NCBI RefSeq assembly: GCF_024166365.1
Contig: NW_026060237.1
Coordinates: forward strand, 3,410,001-3,474,000
Direction of reading: 5' to 3'
Origin: Elephas maximus indicus
Lineage: Eukaryota; Chordata; Mammalia; Proboscidea; Elephantidae
DNA: 64,000 nucleotides
Below, one piece after another: positions 53,818 through 63,940 of this stretch. The notes below the pieces were generated by a model that was not told where the DNA came from, did not search any database, and saw nothing but the letters and a program-made list of their open reading frames with translations. A program made the translations under genes and the position numbers. Each line of letters opens with the position of its first letter. The first letter of the stretch is position 1.

Positions 53818-54150
53818 TTGCTGACTAGTCAGCTCTGACTCACGACAACCCTATGCACACTGCCCGGCCCCGCACCATCTTCATGATTGTTGGTCGGCTT
53901 GAGTCCATTGCTGTGACCACTGTGTATTCTGGTCGGCTTCCAGCCCAAGGAGCTCATCATCCAGTACTGTATAGGACAGTGTGCTGTTGGGATCCACAGG
54001 GTTTTCACTGGCTGCCTTCAGAAGTAAATCGCCGGGTCTTTCTCCCTAGTCTTAGTCCAGCAGCTGCACTGAAACCTGTCCACCATGGGTGACCCTGCTG
54101 GTATTTGAAAGGCCCATGGGATTGCTCCTAGCTTCTCAGCAGCATACAAG
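53818..54150 (-). mobile_element. RTE-end-derived SINE
   Basis: The left part matches the RTE 3' tail ('gactcacgacaaccctatg', 'gcaccatcttcatgattg'). The right part matches the RTE 5'UTR ('ggttttcactggctgcc', 'ggtgaccctgctggtatt'). The whole coding region is absent. Confidence 0.7.
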
Positions 54151-54169
54151 GCACTATGGTTCAACAAAC

Positions 54170-54654
54170 TAATAAAGGAGACCAAAAAAGGTAAAATATT
54201 AATAATTAGTGAATCTCCATGAAGGGTATACAGGTGTTCATGGTATTATTCTATTTTTCTCTAGGTTTGAATTTTTTTTTTTAATGGGCATTTGAGAAAG
54301 AAGTGAAACAGGCCTGACACTAAAGAAGGAAAATACAAGTAAAAGTGAGTTAGTACTTCCTGTAGCAACATTTCCCCATCCAGCCGTCAACTATCCCCTG
54401 TGTTTTGCTTATCCCATTTGGTCTCCTCGTTTTAATATCATTGAAATTTCTTTGAGAGACAACAACTCATTTTTTTTTTCCTATCTCGATGTGATATAGT
54501 TTTTAAACCTCTGACAGTGGCTTTCAGCCCAGGAAATAACTAAATTTATGCAGAGCCAACTCCTGTGAATGAGGTGGGCATCACAGTGAGACAGAATAGG
54601 AAGTGAGTTGCAATACCAGACAGAGCCCGTGAGTTCTGGTCTAACTCAGACAGC
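54170..54654. other. Unique DNA, no gene seen
   Basis: AT-rich; no family recognised. Confidence 0.45.
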
Positions 54655-54822
54655 CACAATCATGGCGCCCCCACGTGTGTCAGAGCACAGCTGTGCTCCC
54701 TAGGGTGTTCAATGGCTGATTTTTCAGAAGTAGGTTGCCAGGCCTTTCTTCCAAGGAACCTCAGGGTAGATGCCAACCTCCTGAGCTGAGCTTGTTAATC
54801 GTTTGTACCACCTAGGGACTCC
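54655..54822 (-). mobile_element. Afrotherian SINE, long subfamily, trimmed
   Basis: 'cacaatcatggcgcccccac' to 'tttgtaccacctagggactc'. Confidence 0.85.
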
Positions 54823-55432
54823 ATACAGTTGATAGGCGTGACATATATTAGCAAAGTGGGAAATACTGTCTTTGTTAAAATCTAGACATTTTAAGGCTAT
54901 AAGACTGATTATTTTTTGTAGGTTGTATATTATCTTTTCGAAACAATTTCTACCAAAGGAGCTTAAGAAGTAGTTTGAATGATGACATTAACATTGTGGA
55001 ATAACACTTGGATTCTTAGGTTAGATCCATCAATTTAAAAGTGCTGTATTAACGAGTAAAGCAGGTAACAGGCATTTATGTAGGATTACATTTGAATGTT
55101 CATATGCAGTTAGGCACACAGTGATAAAAGCATCAAATATTCTAAAAGCTGCAAAAAAAAGGGGTATATGTTCACAAAAAGGAATAAGGTAAAATAAATG
55201 AGGACAAATTCTGATTCATCAGGTGTAAAATGAAAAGTGTAATTTCTAGCAGAAAGATGGAGGCAGATGATGGGATTTAAAATAGAAATTTGTCCATGGA
55301 AACTCTTGGTAAGAACTGGCAGGCTCACGTAAATGATGGGATTTAAAATAGAAGTTGGTCCATAGAAAATATTGGTGAGAACTGGCAGGCTCAACAATCA
55401 AGAACTTTGAAAGAAAAAAAAAATCACTTCTG
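54823..55432. other. Unique DNA with a 66-bp tandem duplication
   Basis: No gene. Two adjacent copies of about 66 bp start near 55268 and 55334 ('gatgggatttaaaatagaa' each, ending 'gaactggcaggctca'). Confidence 0.8.
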
Positions 55433-55625
55433 CTGTTGTTAGGCGGCATCAAGTTGGTCCCGACTTACAGGAACTATAAATACCAAGGAGGAGAACTGCC
55501 CCATGGGGTTTCATAGGCTATAATCTTTGCAAGAGGAGATCACCAGATCTTTTCCCCCTTGATGGCACTGGGTGGATTCAAACTATTAACCTTTTGGTGA
55601 ACAGCCAAACACTTAACTACTTGCA
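55433..55625 (-). mobile_element. Afrotherian SINE
   Basis: 'gttgttaggcggcatcaag' to 'cacttaactacttgcac'; RTE-like 3' end variant. Confidence 0.85.
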
Positions 55626-55759
55626 CAAATACAACTGTCATCTTCATTGATGAGTTGCTTTTCCGAGAGTTATTTTGCTAGAATCACCATTAATACCTCT
55701 ATCCGTGAGGCTCAGGAACTTAATGGATTAACTTTTATTTCCTTGAGATGTGAAAGACC

Positions 55760-55965
55760 AAACCAGACCCATCACCAGGGAGTAAATTCTGACTCACAGT
55801 GACTCTACAGGACAGAGTACAACTGCTCCATAGGGTTTCCAAGGCTGTCATCTTTACGGAAGCAGACTGCCACATTTTTCTTCCACGGAACAGCTGGTGG
55901 GTTCAGGCTGCCAAATGTTTGCTTAGCAACCAAGTGCTGAGCCACTGACCCACCAACCGTAATCC
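55760..55965 (-). mobile_element. Afrotherian SINE
   Basis: 'accagacccatcaccaggg' to 'gagccactgacccaccaac'. Confidence 0.85.
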
Positions 55966-56350
55966 CTCTACATTGTCAATCACATCGTAATTTTCAAAAC
56001 CACCCCCCCACCTTCACTCTTGTCAATATCTGTGAAGCTGTAAGAGCATATTTTGTTAAATTTCCCCTTCTGTAACATCTCGCTTCACCCAGATGCTGGT
56101 TCCTGGGTACGACATTCCCCAAGTTCTGACCCCCACGATCTGGTTTGGTGTTAACCAGTCCCCATGTCCAGAGAACTCGCCACAGCTCTGATGGCGACTT
56201 CCTTTAGTGAGAGGACGCTAACCACTGTGATGGCACGATGGATGGGAACCTGACCTTAATTCACTCTGTTGCATGAAAGCCTTCCACCCACCAAGCCCCT
56301 CTGGGTTGCTTGGCCTGGGGACTGCTGAAAGCCATGGCACTAAAACCAGA
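55966..56350. other. Unique DNA, no gene seen
   Basis: Moderate GC; no coding frame or repeat recognised. Confidence 0.45.
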
Positions 56351-56351
56351 C

Positions 56352-56555
56352 AAAAATCCAAACCAGTCACTGTCGGGCCCATTCCAACTCATGGCACCCC
56401 TGTGTGTGAGTAGAACGATGCTCCGTAGGGTTTTCAATGGCGGATTTTTTGGAAGTAAATAACCAGGCCTTTCTTCCGAGGTGCCCCTGGGTAGACTCGA
56501 CCTCCAACCTTATGGATAGCAGCCCCAAACTTTTGAACCATTCAGGAACTCCTTA
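56352..56555 (-). mobile_element. Afrotherian SINE, long subfamily
   Basis: 'ccaaaccagtcactgtcgg' to 'gaaccattcaggaactcc'. Confidence 0.85.
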
Positions 56556-56599
56556 TTCAAGTCAGCCCAAATCAAACAAACAAGCAAACAAACAAACAA

Positions 56600-56775
56600 A
56601 CCCACAGTCATGGAGTCAATTCTGACTCATACTGATCCCATGGGGTTTCCAAGGCTGCAAATCTTTAAGGAAGCAGGCGGTCACATCTTTCTCTCATGGA
56701 GCCACTGATGGTTTTGAACCACAGACCTTTTGGTTAGCAGCTGAGCGCTTAGCCACTGTGCCACCAGGGCTTCAA
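56600..56775 (-). mobile_element. Afrotherian SINE with (AAAC)n tail
   Basis: Begins right of an (AAAC)n tract at about 56572-56600, its 3' tail, and ends 'actgtgccaccagggctt'. Confidence 0.9.
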
Positions 56776-56799
56776 AGTCAACAAAGAGTAATTTCTACT

Positions 56800-57480
56800 A
56801 AATAGAATACATCCTTGAAGGGGAAACCACACAGATGTCTATCGGTGGATAAATGGATAAACAAAATGTGGTCTAGCCATACAACAGAGTATTACCTGGC
56901 CATGAAAAGATCACAGTACTGAAACATACACAACGTAGAAGAACCTTGAAAACATAGTATTAACTGAAGGAAGGCAATCCCAGAATACCACACATGGTCT
57001 GTATCCATGCATGTGAAATGTCCAGAACAGGCAAATTTATAGAGACAGAAAGTAGTTTGTTATTGCTGGGTGCTGTGGAGTCAATTCTGACCCCAAGTGT
57101 TACACAGCAGAAGTGCCCCAGGGGGGTTCCCAGGCTGTAATCTTTATGGGAGCAGGTCACCAGGTCTTTATTCCTCAGAGTTGCTGTGCGGTTGGAACCT
57201 CCAACTTTTTGTTTAGCAGCTAAGGGCTTAAGCAGGACTCCCAGAAAAAAGATTAGTGTTTGCTTACTGTTGGAAGCTGGGAGACGTGGGGCGATAACTA
57301 AAGGTTAAAGAGGTATGGAGTTTCTTTTGGGGGTGATGAAAATATGCTGAAATTGATCGTGGTGATGGCTGAACTACTCTGACTATACTAAAAAGCACTG
57401 AAAAGCACACTTCAAATGGGTAAATTGTATGGCATGTGAATTATCACTCAACAAAGTGGGTGCCAAAAATAAAATCGCGT
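56800..57480 (+). mobile_element. Old L1M 3' end, split by a SINE
   Basis: 'ggtggataaatggataaac', 'agagtattacctggcca' and later 'cacttcaaatgggtaaattg' with 'tatggcatgtgaattatc' are the classic order of L1M 3' ends. A SINE occupies 57060-57243. Confidence 0.8.
57060..57243 (-). mobile_element. Afrotherian SINE in L1M
   Basis: 'gttattgctgggtgctgtgg' to 'aagcaggactcccagaa'. Confidence 0.85.
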
Positions 57481-57818
57481 TGAAAGAAAGATTTGAGACA
57501 ATACAGGTGGGACATGGAGAGTAGGAATTGGTGATGTTCCTTGTCCCTGAGTTTTTCTCTTCTTTTGTACCCAGGGACTTGGTGTGTTAACACACCTGCC
57601 AAGCACACACCTCCAAGGCTTATAAAAGGTGTTTTTGACATGGCACAAATGGACCTGGGGTAGTTCTGTGCTGACAACTGTCCCAAACAGAGCCAAACAC
57701 TGCACTTTATTGTCTTGGAAACCCCAGAAGAGCCAGGGGCATTGCCGCCAGGGAAAGTTGCCAAGCAACTCCCTCCAACCCCTACTTGCCCCTAAAATGA
57801 AACCACCTTCAGAAACTC
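57481..57818. other. Unique DNA, no gene seen
   Basis: Overlapping chance frames at 57444-57768 (minus) and 57629-57985 (plus) show no family resemblance. Confidence 0.45.
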
Positions 57819-57819
57819 A

Positions 57820-58023
57820 ATGTTGTTGTTGGGTGCTGAGGCCATTTTCAACTCAAAGCAACCCCATGCGACAGAGTAAAACTGCCCATAGGGTTTTCTT
57901 GGCTGTAATCTTCATGGGAGCACGTCACCAGGTCTTTATTCCACAGTGCTGCTGGCTGGGTTCAAACCAACAACCTTTTGATTAGCAGCCGAGGACTCAA
58001 CCATTGCTCCGCCAGGGCTCCCA
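57820..58023 (-). mobile_element. Afrotherian SINE
   Basis: 'gttgttgttgggtgctgagg' to 'attgctccgccagggctcc'. Confidence 0.88.
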
Positions 58024-58099
58024 AACTCTATATATGAAATAGTAAATGCAGTATGTGATTTTTTTTTAACTTAAATTTGTAGCTGTTTCTTATAATGTC

Positions 58100-58300
58100 A
58101 TAAAGCCTCTGAGTGGAGCAAACAGTGTTCAATTACTAACCAAAAGGTTGGTGGTTCAAGCCCACCCAGGGGTGATGAGGCCTGGGAGTCTACTTCCAAA
58201 ATGTCACAGACGTTGGAAACCCTAGGGAGCTGTGCTCTGCACACATAGTGTCCTTGTGAGTTGGCATTGATGCGGCAGCCACTGGTTTGGGGTTTTTGGT
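58100..58300 (+). mobile_element. Afrotherian SINE, long subfamily
   Basis: 'taaagcctctgagtggagca' to 'cattgatgcggcagccactg'. Confidence 0.82.
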
Positions 58301-58647
58301 TCTTTCAAGATCAATCCATAAAAAGCAATATGGCTGCTTTAATAAATATGAGAATTGGAAGTTGGAATACACGGGAGGCAGGTACAAACTCCTTTTAACC
58401 TCAGTATCCACATATTTGAATCAAAGGCTTTTAGGGTATTTGAAATATCTTCCTAAAGCAAGGCTTTCCAGGAAATACGTGGGAAGAAACCTATTCTAAC
58501 TGACCTAATCATCACTTAACCCTGAATAACTGGCTTTCAGGCTCGCTGTCTGTAAAATGAGTCTGTTTCTGGTGTGTTGACCTGGTTTTTGAAACTCCAG
58601 TCCTAAATCTGAGTGTACATATTCATGTATGGATGGATGGAGGTATA
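58301..58647. other. Unique DNA, no gene seen
   Basis: No repeat or coding signal recognised. Confidence 0.45.
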
Positions 58648-58835
58648 TGAGGAGCTCTGGTGACACAGTGGTTAAAGCACTGCTAACTGAAAAGTCAATA
58701 CAAAACCACCAGCAGCTCAGCTGAAGAAAGACTACAGCCTTGGAAACCCTATAGGGAAGTTCTACTCTGTCCTGTAGGGACATTATAAATTGGAATCAAC
58801 TTGACAGCCGCACATTGTGTTTTTTTTTTTTTGAA
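58648..58835 (+). mobile_element. Afrotherian SINE
   Basis: 'gaggagctctggtgacacag' to 'aacttgacagccgcacattg', followed by a T tract and a TA-rich microsatellite. Confidence 0.85.
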
Positions 58836-58935
58836 TGTATATATATATATATACAGATATATATATATTTAAATATTATGTAGAAATAAATCTGTGTGTA
58901 TACATATAAACTTCTCTCTGTGTGTGTGTGTACGT
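58836..58935. repeat. (TA)n and (TG)n microsatellite
   Basis: Alternating TA runs at about 58838-58870 and (TG)n at about 58918-58931. Confidence 0.85.
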
Positions 58936-58954
58936 ATAAACAAACAGAAAAAAG

Positions 58955-59070
58955 CCAAACCCATTGCCGTTAAGTCAATTCTCACTCATAAGGCAGAGCA
59001 GAACTGTCCCATAGGGTTTCCAAGGAGTGGCCAGTGGATTCGAAGTGCAGACCTTTTGGTTAGGAGCCAA
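58955..59070 (-). mobile_element. SINE, partial
   Basis: 'aacccattgccgttaagtc' to 'gaccttttggttaggagcc'. The tRNA-head end is missing. Confidence 0.82.
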
Positions 59071-59091
59071 GCATGTGCATATGCATATATA

Positions 59092-59255
59092 CGGAGCCCT
59101 GGGTGGGGCCATGGTTAAGCATTCAGCTACTAACCAAAAGGTGGGCGGTTCACATCCACCAGCTACTCCTTGGAAGCCCTATGGGGCACTTCTACTCTGT
59201 CCCACAGGGCCACTGTGAGTTCGAACTGACACAATGGCACCTAACAACAACACAT
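59092..59255 (+). mobile_element. Afrotherian SINE
   Basis: 'cggagccctgggtggggcca' to 'gacacaatggcacctaacaa'. Its end reads CACCTAACAACAACA, the RTE-type tail, showing the shared 3' end. Confidence 0.88.
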
Positions 59256-59309
59256 ACATATACATAAATTGATTTGTATGTATACATACATACACAAAAA
59301 AGAAAAAAA

Positions 59310-59487
59310 AAACACTGGTGTTTAATCGATTCTAACTCATAGTGACTTCAGAGGGTTTCCAAGGATGTAAATCTTTACCGAAGCAGACTGCCATGCCTTT
59401 CTCCCAAGGAGCTGCTGGTGCTTTCAAACTACTGACCTTTCAGTTAGCAGTTGAGTGCTTTAACCACTGTGCCACCAGGGCTCCTTA
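59310..59487 (-). mobile_element. Afrotherian SINE
   Basis: 'acactggtgtttaatcgatt' to 'ccactgtgccaccagggctc'. Confidence 0.88.
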
Positions 59488-59589
59488 TACATATTCGTGT
59501 ATATATATACATGTACATATAATATACATACACACAAATGTATACCCTGTTGTATCACCCAGGAATTCCACCTAAAACAACAAAAACAA

Positions 59590-59755
59590 AAACAGTTGCC
59601 AGTTGATTCTGACTCTTAGCAAGCCCATGTGTTGCAGAGTAGAGCTGCCCCACAGTGTTTTCTTGGCTGTAATCTTCTTGGAAGCAGAGTGCCCGGACTT
59701 TATTCCACAGCACTGCTGGGTGGGCTTGAACCACAAACCTTTAGGTTGTGCCAGA
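59590..59755 (-). mobile_element. Afrotherian SINE, trimmed head
   Basis: 'aacagttgccagttgattc' to 'aacctttaggttgtgcca'. Confidence 0.82.
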
Positions 59756-60439
59756 AGGAAACTTTAATCCAAACTTATACATAAAAAATTAACATAATTC
59801 TATTGTTATTTGATGAAAATTTTCTTTAGAAACAAAGAATTGCATTGATAAAAGCATCTTGAGAACGTAGGGTCTATTCTGATCATTGTTCTTCTGAGCA
59901 AGGTGGGAAGAGAAGGTGAGAGAATGTTCTGTCTACAACCACAGGAATACAGTGAGCAAGCGGCCCTCTCGGGTGGCCAGGGAGGCGGGGGCCACGGTTA
60001 TATTTAAGTCTGTACAAGAACTGTCTCTTTTTTCCTTTTACAGACATTTACTTTCCTGTTTTCTCAAAAAGTCCCCTAGGTATGCCATTCCTAATGGCAA
60101 CATTTTTATTTCACCTCTCAGGAACATGGCCTGTAACTGTGAAGCCCATGATAACAGAAAATCTCACAAAACACGTCTGCAGCAGGTGATATGCTTTTCT
60201 TCATTTTGGCTGTAGAATTTTTCTACAGGAAATTCAATTTGCTCACTTAGAATTAAAATGACCTGGCAGATCATGTTTAATTTTTCCACCATGAGTAAAC
60301 CCCAACCTCGGTCTCTCTTTCTCCCTCTCTCTATGCACTGACACACACAAATATATACTCCTCACTTGCACATATAAATTTCCTTGTTGGTCAGACATTT
60401 TCATAGTCTTTGAATCTTGCTTTCCCTGTGTGGATGGCT
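59756..60439. other. Unique DNA, no gene seen
   Basis: A 99-codon chance frame at 59916-60215 (plus) has no family resemblance. No repeat recognised. Confidence 0.45.
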
Positions 60440-60725
60440 CTAGCAGATCCTAAAGCAAACAGGCCTTCCTCCTTTGCTGGCGGGAGTATAAAATGCTACA
60501 GCTGCCGTGCAGAACAGTTTTGGCCATGCCTCAAAAAGTAAAACAAACATGACCCTGAGATCCAGCAAACCCAGTCCTAGGTATACACCCCGAAGAAGTG
60601 AAAACAGGAATGCAAACGGAACCCTGTACAACAATGTTCATTACAGCACTTTTCATAATAGCCAAAACACGAAAACCACCTACATGTTCATCAACAGATG
60701 AATGGAAAAACAAAATGTAGTCTCT
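60440..60725 (+). mobile_element. Old L1M, ORF2 C-terminal/3'UTR piece
   Basis: 'tttgctggcgggagtataaa', 'cagcaaacccagtcctagg', 'ttcattacagcacttttca' and 'tcaacagatgaatggaaaa' follow L1M order. Confidence 0.8.
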
Positions 60726-60739
60726 CCTGCCCTTGCTGG

Positions 60740-61030
60740 CCCTTTACTTCACCAAACATGATGTCCTTCTCCAACAATTGACCCCTCCTGATGACGTGTC
60801 CAAGGCAAGCAAATTGGACAATTTTCTGTGTTGATCTATATGGTTTTCACTGGCTCATTTTCAGAAGTAGATGGCCAGGCCTTTCTTCTTAGTCTGTCTT
60901 AGTCTGGAAGCTCTATCAAAATCTATCCACCATGGGTGGCCCTGCTGGTTTTTGAAATACTAGTGGCACAGCTTCCAGCATCTCAGTAACACCCAAGCCA
61001 CTACAGTAGGACAGACTGACAGATGCATAG
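60740..61030 (-). mobile_element. RTE-end-derived SINE
   Basis: The RTE tail part ('acatgatgtccttctccaac') is joined near 60835 to RTE 5'UTR sequence ('ggttttcactggctca', 'ggtggccctgctgg'). Same architecture as 53818-54150. Confidence 0.7.
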
Positions 61031-61179
61031 TGGACTGTTCTCTATACACAACCTTCTTCAAACTATACTACCTATTGACGAACCTTCCAGCATTTCCTTT
61101 GTTATTCTTTCTGAGTGCTTTTGTTCTTCCCCTTGGCATGTTCTTGGGAACCTCCTGCTCTCTTCTCTACACCCATTGC

Positions 61180-61395
61180 ATGATCTCCCTTCCAGGACAC
61201 CTTTCTGACCATCCCCAGAAGATGTAGCACATTGTGGATGGCACGCCTGTATTCCAGGTAGCATGCACTGTGCCTTTGGAAACCCTAGCTACCCTACTAC
61301 ACTGTTACCCCTTCCTCTTTATTTCCATACAGTCTTCTAGTGCATCCCAGAATATGGTGGGTGCTAAGTCAACGTTTGTAGAATGAAGAAGTATT
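61180..61395 (+). mobile_element. Probable LINE2 (L2) 3' end
   Basis: 'ttctagtgcatcccagaata' then 'ggtgggtgctaagtcaacg' and 'tttgtagaatgaag' resemble the L2 end (GGTGCTCAATAAATGTTTG-type). It is continuous across the right-arm boundary near 61370, whereas in the left copy it stops at 8368. Confidence 0.55.
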
Positions 61396-61482
61396 AATAC
61401 AAATTAAATAGCAGATTGATGATAAATCGTGCTGTTGAATGTCAGTAGCGAAAAGCTTATATAATTACTATTTTTGGAAAAC

Positions 61483-61640
61483 CTGGTGGCGTACTGGTTA
61501 AGACCTGCAGCTGCTAATCAAAAGATCAGCAGTTCGAATCCACCAGGTGCTCCTTGGAAACTCTATGGGGCATTTCTACTCTGTTCCTCAGGGTTGCTAT
61601 GAGTTGGAACTGACTCGATGGCAATGGGTTTGGTTTCTTT
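61483..61640 (+). mobile_element. Afrotherian SINE (arm copy)
   Basis: 'gaaaacctggtggcgtactg' to 'actgactcgatggcaatggg'; B-box 'agcagttcgaatccacc' intact. Confidence 0.92.
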
Positions 61641-61649
61641 TTGGTTAGC

Positions 61650-62100
61650 AGTGAAAGACCTCTACTGGAATAAGGGTTAGACACTCGGCTGCTAACAGAA
61701 AGGTTGGTAGTTCAAACTCACCCTGTGGCTCTAAGGGAGAAAAGCCTAGCTATCTGCTCCTGTGAAGACAGTTGTTATTTGGTGCCATCAAGGAACTTCC
61801 AACTCATAGTGACCCTATCTGCAACAGAAAGAAACACTGCCCGGTCCTGCGCCATCCTCACAATCGTTGTTATGGTTGAGCCCGTTGTTGCAGCCACTAT
61901 GTTAGCCCATCTCATTGAGAGCCTTCCTCTCTTTCACTGACCCTCTACCTTATCAAAAATATCCTCCTCCAGGCACTGGCCTCTCTGGATAACATGTCCA
62001 AAGGTAAAATGACAGCCTAGGAAACCCTATGGGGCAGTTGTATTCTGTCAAATGGGGTTCCTGTGAGTTGGAGTCGACTCCAAAGCACCCAATAACAACA
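61650..62100 (+). mobile_element. SINE split by antisense RTE 3' end (arm copy)
   Basis: SINE halves are 61650-61778 and 62000-62100. The insert at 61779-61999 is an RTE tail on the minus strand ('gttgttatttggtgccatc' ... 'ataacatgtccaaagg'). Confidence 0.88.
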
Positions 62101-62102
62101 GC

Positions 62103-62700
62103 TTAGCAGTGAACCAAAAGTTGAGCACATTTTCCTGGGGCTGAAGGATTCTGTGGACATCGAAAGCAGAAAAATATAATGAAATTTAAATATTGATGAG
62201 GTGTTAACTTGCTGAGCCTGAGCAGGCAGAAGAGGATGGGCTGAGAGAAGCACAAGGCAACCCCAGGGCGGAGTAAAAATCAACCCTCCAGTCTGTAGAG
62301 GTTCAGCTAATTTTCTGGAAGTGATACTGTGAATTACAATAGCAACGGTAAGCACAAAGGACTTCCACTAGAACCTTGGACCTTTGGGGATGGGGGAGAT
62401 TTATAACATTCTCTAAGATGAAGGCTCTGTGGGTAAATTAGGTCTGGAAATTGTCCTTGGACACCACCCTGGCTGGTTTTGAGTTGGATCTTTGACAAAA
62501 GTAGTATTTTATCCAGAAGAGTTGCTTACAAGGGCAATAAAAACCATTTGGAATAACTCCAGGTTGGTTCTCTAAATTGGCCTTTCATAACCTTCCTCCC
62601 TGCTTAAATTTCCAGGAGTAAATGTTGACATTTCCAGCATTGAAAGAAGAGAATCTCAGCTCCCTCCATAGTTTACCAATTAATTCGTTATGTCAAGGGC
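62103..62700. other. Unique DNA, partner of 7040-7634
   Basis: No gene. It aligns in reverse with the left arm, with scattered substitutions and small indels. Confidence 0.7.
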
Positions 62701-62704
62701 TTCA

Positions 62705-62890
62705 TAGGAGTTCCCGGGTGGTGCAAACAGTGAAATTCTTGACTAGTGGCTGAAAGGTTGGTGGTTCAAACCAACCCAGAGGTGCCTTGCATGGAAGACC
62801 TGGCAATCTGCTCTAAAAGGTCACAGCCATTGAAATGCCTCTTAAGCCCAGTTCTTCACCTTGATTTGGATTGATCTGATGGGAACAACA
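62705..62890 (+). mobile_element. Afrotherian SINE, long subfamily (arm copy)
   Basis: 'ggagttcccgggtggtgcaa' to 'ttgatctgatgggaacaac'. Confidence 0.87.
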
Positions 62891-62974
62891 AGAAGGGCTT
62901 CATAAACTGTGCATGCTGGGTATTATCATTCTCTATTGCTGTCATAACAAATGACCACCCACTTAGTGGCTCGA

Positions 62975-63185
62975 AGTGAGTCCTTTGGTGGAGCAAATGG
63001 TTAACCATTCAGCTGGTAACCCAAAGGTGGGAAATTCAAGCCTACTCAGAGATGCCCTGAAATAACGGCTTGGCAATCTACTGCTGAAAAACCAGCCATT
63101 GAAAACTGTATGGAGCACAGTTCTACTCTGACACACATGGGGGCACCATGAATCAGAATCCACTGGAAAGTAATGAGTTTTGATT
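62975..63185 (+). mobile_element. Afrotherian SINE, long subfamily (arm copy)
   Basis: 'agtcctttggtggagcaaat' to 'ccactggaaagtaatgag'. The T tract after it pairs with the A tract at 6546-6563. Confidence 0.87.
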
Positions 63186-63209
63186 TTTTTTTTTGTTGAT
63201 TCCTGATGG

Positions 63210-63430
63210 CTATGCAGTCCCTGGATGGTTTAAGCAGCTAAGGAAGTTCGATGCTAAACCAAAGGCTGGAGATTTGAGTCTACCCAGAGGAACCTAGGAA
63301 AAAGGAGTGGTAATCTACTTCTGAAAAACCAGCTACTGAAAACCCTACAGAGCCCAGTTCTATTCTGACACACATGGAGTCACCATGAATCAGGCTCGAC
63401 TCCAGGGCAACTGGTTTGGTTTTTGTTTTT
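63210..63430 (+). mobile_element. Afrotherian SINE, long subfamily (arm copy)
   Basis: 'atgcagtccctggatggttt' to 'ctcgactccagggcaactgg'. Confidence 0.87.
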
Positions 63431-63433
63431 AGA

Positions 63434-63940
63434 GGTTACCTTAGTTATCTAGCGCTATAAGAGAAATACGAAAAGAAGATGGCTTTAACAAAGAGAAGTT
63501 TGTTCTCTCACAGTCTATTAAAGTATAAATTTAAATTCAAGGCATCAGCTCCAGAGGAAGGTTTTCTCTCTCTGTAGGCTCTGGGGGAAAGTCCTTCTCA
63601 TCAATCTTCTCCTGGTCTAGGAGCATCTCATCACAGGAACCCCAGGTCCAGAGGACACACTCTGCTCCCAGCTCTGCTTTCTTGGTGGTATGAGGTCCCC
63701 CTGTCTCTCTGCTCACTTTTCTCTTTTAGATCTCAAAGGAGATCGACTCAAGACACAACTTCATCTTGTAGATTGAGTCCAGCCTCATTATTGTAACTGT
63801 CTCTAATCCTCTCTCATTAACGTCATAGAAGTAGGATTTACAACACATGGGAGAATCACATCAGATGATAAAATGGTGGAAAATCACATAATACTAGGAA
63901 CCACAGCCTAGCCAATTTCACACATATTTTGGGGAAGCAC
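63434..63940 (-). mobile_element. MaLR-like solo LTR (arm copy)
   Basis: 'ccttagttatctagcgct' through 'cacatattttggggaagca'. Partner of 5796-6304. Confidence 0.72.

Noticed and set aside
57444-57985. Overlapping 106- and 118-codon frames on both strands
   Set aside because: No similarity to known families, and part of the plus frame runs into a SINE.
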